From assembly GCA_021771675.1 (NCBI GenBank), contig JAETOP010000002.1, positions 51,746 to 115,745 on the forward strand: DNA of 64,000 bases, in the 5' to 3' direction. Source of the stretch: Oscillospiraceae bacterium (GTDB lineage Bacteria; Bacillota_A; Clostridia; Oscillospirales; Oscillospiraceae). Position 1 is the first letter of the stretch; each line of letters starts with the position of its first letter. The position numbers were made by a program, and so were the translations under genes. Shown one piece after another: positions 43,413 through 50,281 of the stretch. The notes under the pieces were generated by a model. It ran no database searches. It worked only from the letters and a program-made list of their open reading frames with translations, and was not told the DNA's origin.

Positions 43413-43441
43413 TTGTATTTTGCTGAGGACTGTGCTATATT
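43413..43441 (+). promoter_or_regulatory. Promoter of the 27-codon ORF
   Basis: -35 TTGTAT (43413-43418), 17-bp spacer, -10 TATATT (43436-43441). The start point near 43448 leaves a ~75-base leader before the ORF. Confidence 0.6.
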
Positions 43442-43522
43442 GAAGCCAGGAAAGCAAAATATTCTTTCAGCGCTGCACAATCGGCGGCGGTTAGCCACAT
43501 CTCCCGAAAGGGGGTGAGGCAA

Positions 43523-43606
43523 ATGCCTATTACATTGACCTTTCACATCCTCAACTGGACCGTGACGATCAAGGTAAAAAGCAGAAACCGCCACCCCGGC
43601 AGGTGA
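43523..43606 (+). CDS. 27-residue small protein, possible type I toxin-like peptide
   Basis: ATG 43523, GGGGGTGAGG eight bases upstream, stop 43604-43606. The peptide opens MPITLTFHILNWTVTIKV and ends in a basic tail. It is amphipathic or beta-prone. The ORF end is embedded in the terminator hairpin, and the transcript has its own promoter, so the whole unit is ~170 nt and lies against the spmA/rsmI strand. Similar tiny ORFs recur, as I recall, in gut clostridia, but I cannot name a characterised family. A toxin role is a guess. Confidence 0.5.
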   Translation: MPITLTFHILNWTVTIKVKSRNRHPGR

Positions 43607-43620
43607 CGGTTTCTATTTTA
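43583..43620 (+). terminator. Terminator overlapping the small ORF
   Basis: AGAAACCGCCACC / AGGTGACGGTTTCT hairpin, then ATTTTAT. Confidence 0.8.
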
Positions 43621-43707
43621 TAGAACTAATCTAATCCCGGGCTAACCGCTTGCCGCAGCGCCCTTTCTTTATGCTCATTATATCCCAGCATCTCCAATTT
43701 GTCAAGC

Positions 43708-43733
43708 CCCGGATGAATGCCGGGTTTTTATTT
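43708..43733 (+). terminator. Second terminator-like hairpin
   Basis: CCCGG / CCGGG with a seven-base loop, followed by TTTTTATTT in the rightward direction. Downstream of rsmI, on its 3' side. Confidence 0.55.
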
Positions 43734-43765
43734 GGTAAGCTCAAAATCGATCCAGCTGTCCGCCA

Positions 43766-44602
43766 TCATTCCTCCTCTCCCAGGGCGGCGGCGTATACCG
43801 TGTTTTTCGGCAGGCTCAGCTCCTGGGCGGTCTGCTTGACGGCATCCTTCCGGGACAGCCCCGCCGCCATCAGTTCCTGAACCCGGGCAGCGGCGTCAGA
43901 AGGGGAGGGCGCTTTTTCTGCCTCCTCCGGAGCTCCGGCCACCACCAGGACGAACTCTCCTTTGGGGGGATTTTCAGTATAGTAGGCCATGGCCTCACCC
44001 AGAGTGGTGCGCAGCACCTGCTCGTGAAGCTTGGTCAGCTCCCGGCAGAAGCTGACAGGCCGGTCAGCGCCGAAGACTTCCGTCATATCCTCCAGAGTAT
44101 TCATCAGCTTGTGGGGGGCTTCATAGAAGATCATGGTTCGTTTTTCCTCCCGCAGAGAGTCCAAGTGCTCTCGGCGGCTTTTTTTGGACATGGAGAGAAA
44201 GCCCTCGAAGCAAAATCTTCCGGTGGCCTGACCGGAGATGCTCAGGGCGGTGATGGCGGCGCAGGGGCCGGGAATGGCGCAGACGGTGATCCCCGCCTGG
44301 GCGCACTGCTTCACCAGATCCTCTCCCGGGTCGGAGATGGCAGGGCTTCCCGCATCGGAAACCAGGGCGCAGTTCTCCCCGGCCAGAATCCGGTCAACAA
44401 TCCGGCTTCCCCTGAAGGCTTTGTTATGCTCGTAGTAGCTGACAAGGCTTTTTTTGATTTCCAGATGATTCAGAAGCTTCAGGGTAACCCGGGTGTCCTC
44501 GGCGGCAATGAAATCCACTGCCTCCAGAGTCTGCTTTGCCCGCAGGGAAATGTCCCCCAGATTGCCGATGGGGGTGGGAACCAGATATAAAATTCCAGCC
44601 AT
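43766..44602 (-). CDS. rsmI: 16S rRNA (cytidine-1402-2'-O)-methyltransferase
   Basis: 278 residues. Methylates the ribose of C1402 in the decoding centre. LYLVPTPIGNLGDISLRA at the start, AAEDTRVTLKLL, SDAGSPAISDPG and FYEAPHKL are the RsmI signatures. A basic/acidic C-terminal RsmI HTH domain is present (AGLSRKDAVKQTAQEL). Three bases after trmN6. Confidence 0.96.
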   Translation of the reverse strand: MAGILYLVPTPIGNLGDISLRAKQTLEAVDFIAAEDTRVTLKLLNHLEIKKSLVSYYEHNKAFRGSRIVDRILAGENCALVSDAGSPAISDPGEDLVKQCAQAGITVCAIPGPCAAITALSISGQATGRFCFEGFLSMSKKSRREHLDSLREEKRTMIFYEAPHKLMNTLEDMTEVFGADRPVSFCRELTKLHEQVLRTTLGEAMAYYTENPPKGEFVLVVAGAPEEAEKAPSPSDAAARVQELMAAGLSRKDAVKQTAQELSLPKNTVYAAALGEEE

Positions 44603-44605
44603 ATG

Positions 44606-45301
44606 TCAATCCTCCCGGATGTGATAAATCTCAAGGTATTCCTTTGTGGGGGAACCGTCTCCATGATGAAGGGATAATTCCTCCATGGCCAGCCCCGGCT
44701 TTCCGCCTTTGCGAAGGCGGAGTAGAATCAGACTGATGGGGCCGTCCTCCCGGTGACGCAGCAATTTCAGCTGCTTGGCTTCCAGATGGTGCTCTGCACC
44801 CCGGGCAATCACCTCTCCCAGCCGCTCCGGCCGATGCACCAGAAAGAAATCCCCTCCATATTTCAGCGCCCAGGCGGCACAGGCCATCAAATCCCCCAGG
44901 CAGCAGCAGTCCTCCCGCCGGAGGCTGGGGGAAAGGGAGGCCGGGCCGCCGGAAAAATAGGGAGGATTGGAGATACAGCAGTCAAACTGTCCCGGTTCAA
45001 AAAGCCCGGGAAGTTGCCGCAGGTCGGCGCATATACTTTCTATGCGTTCCGTTAGTTTATTCCGCCGGATGTTTTCCTCTGCTCCCCGGTGGGCGGCGGC
45101 ATCCAGCTCGATGCCCGTCACATGGCAGCGCTGGCTTTGGGCGCACAGCAGCAGACCCAAGGTGCCGCAGCCGGAGCCCAAATCCAGCACCGACTTCGCT
45201 CCCAGGGAGCCGGCAAAATGGGCCAGCGCCATGGAATCGGTGGTCAGGGGAAAGCATCCGGGAGGAATTTCCAATTGCAGCCCATGAGGAAGAAGCTCCA
45301 T
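44606..45301 (-). CDS. trmN6: tRNA1(Val) adenine-37 N6-methyltransferase-like protein
   Basis: 231 residues. Class I methyltransferase: SAM motif VLDLGSGCGTLGLLL, acidic end of strand 2 VTGIELD, catalytic NPPYFSGG for amino methylation. Matches the YabB/TrmN6 group that modifies tRNA. Forms an operon with rsmI, an association common in Firmicutes. Confidence 0.9.
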   Translation of the reverse strand: MELLPHGLQLEIPPGCFPLTTDSMALAHFAGSLGAKSVLDLGSGCGTLGLLLCAQSQRCHVTGIELDAAAHRGAEENIRRNKLTERIESICADLRQLPGLFEPGQFDCCISNPPYFSGGPASLSPSLRREDCCCLGDLMACAAWALKYGGDFFLVHRPERLGEVIARGAEHHLEAKQLKLLRHREDGPISLILLRLRKGGKPGLAMEELSLHHGDGSPTKEYLEIYHIRED

Positions 45302-45338
45302 AATGCCTCCATTTTCAAAGTGGTAAAAGGTTAAAAAT

Positions 45339-45426
45339 TAGGGAAACTCTGAATAAATCGTCTGCGGCTGAGCAGCAGATCTTTTTCTCGCCGTCAGCAC
45401 TTGCCAATTTAATCAGAGCTTCCTTA
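45339..45426. repeat. Short palindromic repeat, copy 2
   Basis: 88-bp copy of the 25230-25300 element: identical for the ~45 bases from GGAAACTCTGAATAAATCG through GAGCAGCAGATCTTT, with a ~17-bp insertion (including CTCGCCGTCAGCAC) before the right arm ATTTAATCAGAGCTTCCTTA. It lies between trmN6 and the ferredoxin terminator. Confidence 0.8.
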
Positions 45427-45427
45427 G

Positions 45428-45472
45428 AAAAAGTCGGCCTGCACCACAAAAAGCGGAGCAGGCCGATCTGAA
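45428..45472 (-). terminator. Ferredoxin terminator
   Basis: TCGGCCTGC / GCAGGCCGA arms around a 15-base loop; leftward flank CTTTTTC. Confidence 0.8.
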
Positions 45473-45481
45473 GCGGAAGAA

Positions 45482-45652
45482 TTAGGCTTCCTCGATTGCT
45501 TCGGCGGGGCACTGATCGGCACAGGAGCCGCAGCTGACGCAGACATCGGGATCGATGACGTACTTGTCCTCACCCTCGGAGATAGCCTCGACGGGGCACT
45601 GATCGGCACAGGAGCCGCACTTGACGCAGGCATCGGTAATGTGATAAGCCAT
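45482..45652 (-). CDS. 2[4Fe-4S] ferredoxin
   Basis: 56 residues, standard clostridial length. Two CxxCxxCxxxCP motifs: CVKCGSCADQCP (residues 9-20) and CVSCGSCADQCP (38-49), the two halves being near copies. A low-potential electron carrier for pyruvate:ferredoxin oxidoreductase and hydrogenase in the cytosol. AAGGAGG seven bases before ATG 45652. Own promoter and terminator. Confidence 0.96.
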   Translation of the reverse strand: MAYHITDACVKCGSCADQCPVEAISEGEDKYVIDPDVCVSCGSCADQCPAEAIEEA

Positions 45653-45682
45653 GATGTAACCTCCTTATGGATATATTTTTTT

Positions 45683-45734
45683 GCGTCCACAGGAGGACGC
45701 ACATCTATTCTAGCATGGATTTGGAAAAATGCAA
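45683..45734 (-). promoter_or_regulatory. Ferredoxin promoter and leader hairpin
   Basis: On the minus strand: -35 TTGCAT (45734-45729), 16-bp spacer, -10 TAGAAT (45712-45707). The leader then folds GCGTCC / GGACGC (45700-45683), a 6-bp hairpin near the 5' end that could protect this abundant mRNA. Confidence 0.55.
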
Positions 45735-45806
45735 TTCCCTTTTTCAAAAAAATCGTATATTTCGAAAGCGCTGTGGCAAGAATTTTTTGGAAAAGGGGAC
45801 TGAGCA

Positions 45807-48134
45807 ATGCACTGTCACATGCTAACAAACGAACTGATCCGTATCTCCGGCGAAAAAGCCCGCTGCCTGGGCCACAGCTATGTCGGTACCATCCATATTT
45901 TGCTGGCGCTGCTGGAGCAGCCGGGGGAGATCGGCACCCTGCTTCGACTGCTGGGGGTGGAGCCGGAGGTGGTCAGCGCCATGGCGCAGCTGCTCTACGG
46001 GGCAGGGACACCAAATCTGCCCCTGCCCCAGGGCTTCACGCCCAAGGCCAGGGAAATCTTCCATTTGGCAGCTCGAGAGGCCAGGGGCAGGAACACCCGG
46101 GAGATTCTGCCCATCCATGTGCTTTTGGCCCTCTCCAGAGCGGAGGACACGGAGGCAGGGAAGCTGCTTCAGATTTTCGGGATCGGCGCAAATGTGCTGT
46201 TTACCCATACGGTGGAATGGTTACAGCGGGAGGCGTGTCCTTCCGTCAGGGGAAAGAAGGAGGCGGTCACAACGAAACTGTTGGAACAATTTAGTGAGGA
46301 TTTGATTACAAAAGCGTCGGCCATGGAGCCGGTGATTGGCCGGGACCGGGAGATCGACACGGTGATCGGGATTCTCTGCCGGAAGAACAAAAATAATCCC
46401 GCTCTGGTGGGAGAGCCGGGGGTGGGAAAAACCGCCATTGCCGAGGGGTTGGCCCAACGGATGGCTGTGGGAAACGTGCCGCCCCAGCTGAAGGATAAGA
46501 GGCTGGTGAGCCTGAATATGGCAAGTCTTGTGGCGGGAACCAAATACCGGGGAGAATTCGAGGAACGTCTGCGGGACGTTCTGGCGGAAATCCAGCGAAC
46601 CGGGGATGTGATTCTCTTTGTGGATGAAATGCACACCATCGTGGGTGCCGGGGCTGCGGAGGGAGCCATTGACGCCGCCAACATTTTCAAGCCCGCCCTG
46701 GGACGGGGGGAGCTGCAAATGCTGGGAGCCACCACCCGGGAGGAATATCGGAAGTATATTGAAAAGGATGCGGCTCTGGAGCGTCGGTTCCGGGCGGTGG
46801 TGGTGGAGGAACCGGGGAGCGAGACGACTATGGCGATTCTCCGGGCGCTGAAACCAGGGCTGGAGCGGCATCACCGGCTGCGAATCTCCGAGGAAGCGCT
46901 GAAAGAAGCGGTGCGGCTGTCTGTGCGGTATCTGCCGGAGCTGTTTCTGCCGGATAAGGCCATCGACCTGCTGGACGAGGGAGCCGCTCGGGCCAGAATG
47001 GAGGAGATGCGCCTGACCCGGGGCGGTGCGGCCCGGAGAGAATTGGAGGAGGAACTCCATGAGGCGGTTCGGGAGCGGCGGTTTGAAAAGGCGGCGGAGC
47101 TGCGGGACCGAATGCAGAATATGATGGCAAAGCCCGGGGAAAACCGCCGGACACGGACGGTGACCGCCTCGGACATTGCTTGGGTGGTCTCTGCTCGCAC
47201 CGGCATTCCTGTGGGGCGGCTTACGTCCGGGGAGCGGGAACGACTGCTGAGGCTGGAAAAGCTGCTGGAAAACCACGTGATGGGCCAGCCCCAGGCGGTA
47301 AAAACGGTGGCGGAGGCAGTGCGCCGTGGCTTCTCCGGCATCCGGGATGAAAGCCGCCCCATTGCCTGCCTGCTCTTTACCGGCCCTACGGGGGTCGGAA
47401 AAACCGAGCTGTGCCGTGCCCTGGCGGAGGAAATCTATGCCAGCAAAGATGCCATGATTCGGCTGGATATGACAGAATATATGGAAAAGCACTCCGTTTC
47501 CCGGCTCATCGGCGCCCCTCCCGGCTATGTAGGATATGAAGAAGGGGGGAAGCTGACCGAGGCCGTCCGGCGGCATCCTTACAGTTTGGTGCTGCTGGAT
47601 GAGGTAGAGAAGGCCCATCCGGAGGTATTGGGGCTGCTGCTGCAAATCATGGAGGAGGGGGTGCTCACCGATTCCACCGGACGTCGGATCAATTTCAAAA
47701 ACACCATTGTGGTGATGACCTCCAATGTGGGCAGCGGCGTCCGGGGGGAGGGACTGGGCTTCTGCGCTGACGGAAAGAACAGCCAGGTGGAGCAGGCTGT
47801 TTCCCAGGCCTTTACCCCGGAATTTCTGGGCAGGCTGGATGCTTCCGTTCGTTTTGAGCCTTTGGATGGGGAAACCATGCACAGTATTGCGGAGAAATAT
47901 CTTCGGGCTCTTCAGGAACGGGCTGCCGGAATGGGAATCCAGCTGAGTTTCCCCCAGGAGCTGGCGGACTTTCTATGCGCCCGGTGCCGGGGAAAGGATG
48001 GGGCACGGCAGCTGCGAAGACTGGTACAGTCCGAGGTGGAGGGTGCTCTTTCCGGCTTTTTGCTCAGATGCAGCCGCCGTCCCGCCCGGGTGCGGGGAAG
48101 CCTGAATGAGGGCGTAATTACCTTTCAAGGATGA
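45807..48134 (+). CDS. clpC: Clp protease ATPase, ClpC-like
   Basis: 775 residues. Clp N domain (two repeats, ~1-145), first AAA+ domain (Walker A GEPGVGKT, Walker B ILFVDEMH), a short middle segment with a UVR-like motif (ERRFEKAAELRDRM), second AAA+ domain (GPTGVGKTE, VLLDEVEKAHPE) and a GLGF loop (~655) in the ClpP-docking position. It unfolds proteins for ClpP. No ctsR, mcsA or mcsB nearby, and it is shorter than typical ClpC (~810-830). The 150 bases upstream show no CtsR- or CIRCE-like repeat. Confidence 0.9.
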   Translation: MHCHMLTNELIRISGEKARCLGHSYVGTIHILLALLEQPGEIGTLLRLLGVEPEVVSAMAQLLYGAGTPNLPLPQGFTPKAREIFHLAAREARGRNTREILPIHVLLALSRAEDTEAGKLLQIFGIGANVLFTHTVEWLQREACPSVRGKKEAVTTKLLEQFSEDLITKASAMEPVIGRDREIDTVIGILCRKNKNNPALVGEPGVGKTAIAEGLAQRMAVGNVPPQLKDKRLVSLNMASLVAGTKYRGEFEERLRDVLAEIQRTGDVILFVDEMHTIVGAGAAEGAIDAANIFKPALGRGELQMLGATTREEYRKYIEKDAALERRFRAVVVEEPGSETTMAILRALKPGLERHHRLRISEEALKEAVRLSVRYLPELFLPDKAIDLLDEGAARARMEEMRLTRGGAARRELEEELHEAVRERRFEKAAELRDRMQNMMAKPGENRRTRTVTASDIAWVVSARTGIPVGRLTSGERERLLRLEKLLENHVMGQPQAVKTVAEAVRRGFSGIRDESRPIACLLFTGPTGVGKTELCRALAEEIYASKDAMIRLDMTEYMEKHSVSRLIGAPPGYVGYEEGGKLTEAVRRHPYSLVLLDEVEKAHPEVLGLLLQIMEEGVLTDSTGRRINFKNTIVVMTSNVGSGVRGEGLGFCADGKNSQVEQAVSQAFTPEFLGRLDASVRFEPLDGETMHSIAEKYLRALQERAAGMGIQLSFPQELADFLCARCRGKDGARQLRRLVQSEVEGALSGFLLRCSRRPARVRGSLNEGVITFQG

Positions 48135-48215
48135 ATTATTTGAACAAATATTCGAAAAATAAGGGATTTTGTCGAGAAAAAATCCGTATAAAATGAAAAA
48201 ACTCCTCAAAATAGA

Positions 48216-48288
48216 TTGATTTTTTTCCAAAGGGAGGTTATAATAGCCATCAGTGGAGTAAAAGGGATATAAAGTGGAGTAAAAGGGA
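48216..48288 (+). promoter_or_regulatory. mraZ promoter and MraZ box
   Basis: -35 TTGATT (48216-48221), 17-bp spacer, -10 TATAAT (48239-48244). Two exact copies of AGTGGAGTAAAAGGGA follow (48252-48267 and 48273-48288), a 21-base period that puts GTGG/AGGG units on one face of the helix. This is the expected autorepression site of MraZ. Confidence 0.85.
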
Positions 48289-48301
48289 GAGGAGGCGGCC
48301 T

Positions 48302-48730
48302 ATGATTGGAAAATACAGCGCCAAGCTGGACGAAAAGAACCGCCTCATTGTCCCTGCCAAGCTGCGCGACGAGCTGGGGGAGCAGTTCTACGTGACCCTG
48401 GGTGTCAACTGCGGTCATAGCTGCCTCACCATCTACACCGCCCAGGAGTGGAAAAGACTCAGCGACAATTTTAACGCTTTGAGCATCTCCCAGCGAGCGG
48501 GGGCCACCAGCCTGATTTTTATGAATGCGGTGGAATGTATCCCCGACAAGCAATTCCGTTTCAGTTTGACTCCCTTTTTGACGAAATATGCTGGTATTGA
48601 TCGGGAGGTCATGCTGGTTGGCCGGGCCGGTCAGGCGGAAATTTGGGGTGCGGAAGAATTTGCCCGGTTTGAGGAAGAGAATCTCACACCCGAGAAGCTG
48701 CTGGCATCCCTGGAGGCAATTGGCCTATGA
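48302..48730 (+). CDS. mraZ: Transcriptional regulator MraZ
   Basis: 142 residues, normal length. AbrB-like double SpoVT fold; each half has the DxKxR-type motif (KLDEKNRLIVPAKLRDEL and, in the second, DREVMLVGRAGQAEIW). It binds the repeat upstream and represses the dcw operon in several bacteria. AGAGGAGG before ATG. Confidence 0.96.
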   Translation: MIGKYSAKLDEKNRLIVPAKLRDELGEQFYVTLGVNCGHSCLTIYTAQEWKRLSDNFNALSISQRAGATSLIFMNAVECIPDKQFRFSLTPFLTKYAGIDREVMLVGRAGQAEIWGAEEFARFEEENLTPEKLLASLEAIGL

Positions 48731-49662
48731 ACGACTTTCATCATGTCTCTGTCCTGTTGGAGGAATGCCTCCAGGGGCTGGCCATCAAGCCGGAGGGAAT
48801 TTATGTGGACGGCACCCTGGGAGGTGCAGGGCATTCCAGCCGGATTGCTGCCAAACTCACTACCGGGCGGCTCATCGGCATTGACCGTGATCCAATGGCT
48901 CTGGCAGCAGCCGGGGAGCGCCTGGCTCCCTTTGCAGATCGGGTGACCCTGGTACATTCCAATTTCTGTGAAATGGACACTGTGCTGAAAGAGCTGGGGA
49001 TTCCCGGCGTGGATGGCATACTGCTGGATTTGGGCGTGTCCTCGCCCCAGCTGGACGACGGTTCCCGGGGCTTTTCCTATATGGCAGACGCCCCGCTGGA
49101 TATGCGGATGGACAGCTCCGATGTTCTCGATGCCAATACGGTGGTAAACACCTGGCCCTATGAGGAGCTGAAACGGATTCTCTATGAATACGGGGAAGAG
49201 CGCTATGCTCCTCAGATTGCCTCGGCCATCTGCAAGCGCCGGGAGACCCGGGCCATTGGAACCACTCTGGAGCTGGTGGAGGTAATTCGCTCGGCCATGC
49301 CTCCGGCGGCCCTGCGGGAAAAGCAGCACCCCGCCAAGCGAAGCTTCCAGGCCATCCGGATTGCGGTGAATGACGAACTGAATTCCGTGGCTCAGGCGAT
49401 GGAGCGGGCCATTCCTTTGCTGAATCCTGGCGGGCGTCTGGCGGTAATCACCTTCCATTCTCTGGAAGATCGGATTGTGAAGAACGCCATGGCATCCGCT
49501 GCCAAGGGCTGTACCTGCCCGCCCAGCTTCCCGGTCTGTGTCTGCGGCAAAAAGCCAAAGGTGAAGATCATCACCCGTAAGCCCATCGTCTCCGGGGAGG
49601 AGGAACTATTCCGCAACCCCAGAGCCAGAAGTGCTAAGCTTCGTATCTGCGAAAAGATTTGA
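48727..49662 (+). CDS. rsmH: 16S rRNA (cytosine-1402-N4)-methyltransferase
   Basis: 311 residues. HHVSVLLEECLQGL, YVDGTLGGAGHS (SAM site), LDLGVSSPQLDD and the Cys-rich CTCPPSFPVCVCGKKPK are RsmH signatures. It acts on the same 16S nucleotide as RsmI encoded 4 kb away. Overlaps mraZ by four bases. Confidence 0.97.
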   Translation: MNDFHHVSVLLEECLQGLAIKPEGIYVDGTLGGAGHSSRIAAKLTTGRLIGIDRDPMALAAAGERLAPFADRVTLVHSNFCEMDTVLKELGIPGVDGILLDLGVSSPQLDDGSRGFSYMADAPLDMRMDSSDVLDANTVVNTWPYEELKRILYEYGEERYAPQIASAICKRRETRAIGTTLELVEVIRSAMPPAALREKQHPAKRSFQAIRIAVNDELNSVAQAMERAIPLLNPGGRLAVITFHSLEDRIVKNAMASAAKGCTCPPSFPVCVCGKKPKVKIITRKPIVSGEEELFRNPRARSAKLRICEKI

Positions 49663-49680
49663 AACAGAGGATGACAGGCC

Positions 49681-50163
49681 ATGATACAGAAACCTGAAAT
49701 TCAATATGTGGGCCAGTTCTACGTTTTTGGCAGCGAAGTGCCCAAGCAGGAGCCCAAGATCAAAAAGACAAAAGTCAAGCTTCCGGAGCTTCATTTGGAG
49801 CGGTTTCAGAAGGTCTACGTCAACCCGGTGGCGTTGTGCGGTGTTGTGATTGCAGTGGTGCTGCTGGGCCTTCTTGTTTTCGGGGCCTTCCATCTGCGCT
49901 CTACCCGGGCGGCCTATGACCAGATGAAGACGCATCTGGCGGATCTGAAGCGAGAGAATGCTCAGCTCTATCACACCTATCACACCAGCTATGACCTGGA
50001 GGACATTCGGGAACAGGCGGAGAAGGCCGGTATGGTGGACGCTGAGGAAGCGGAGCGCTTTACCGTATTCTTTGACGTGCCGAAGGAAGAAAAGGAATAT
50101 ACCGCCTGGGATGATTTCCTGTGGCTGCTCTCGGGACTTTTTTCCGGAGCCAAGCGAAATTAA
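49681..50163 (+). CDS. ftsL: FtsL-like septum protein
   Basis: 160 residues. Cytoplasmic basic N-terminus (1-55), one membrane helix (~57-80), then a coiled-coil segment of septum-protein type (TRAAYDQMKTHLADLKRENAQL) and an acidic/aromatic tail. Position after rsmH and before the PBP gene is that of ftsL. It bridges the divisome and the septal transpeptidase. Sequence similarity in this family is low, so the call rests on layout and position. Confidence 0.82.
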   Translation: MIQKPEIQYVGQFYVFGSEVPKQEPKIKKTKVKLPELHLERFQKVYVNPVALCGVVIAVVLLGLLVFGAFHLRSTRAAYDQMKTHLADLKRENAQLYHTYHTSYDLEDIREQAEKAGMVDAEEAERFTVFFDVPKEEKEYTAWDDFLWLLSGLFSGAKRN

Positions 50164-50281
50164 ATGGTGTAAGGAATAAGTGCCCCTGCCTTCCATAGAA
50201 TCATAATAGCAGCTGCAATGGGCGGCGAGGATTTCTCCTTGCTGCCCATTCCTGACATTATGCGGAGGGGAATGGTGGCGG

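Noticed and set aside
43729..43768. 13-codon ORF (MMADSWIDFELTK) on the minus strand after rsmI
   Set aside because: It overlaps the rsmI stop and has a ribosome-like site, but it is too short and isolated to support as a gene without conservation data.
46221..47882. 553-codon minus-strand open frame over the Clp ATPase
   Set aside because: The forward frame has complete AAA+ motifs; the reverse frame has none.
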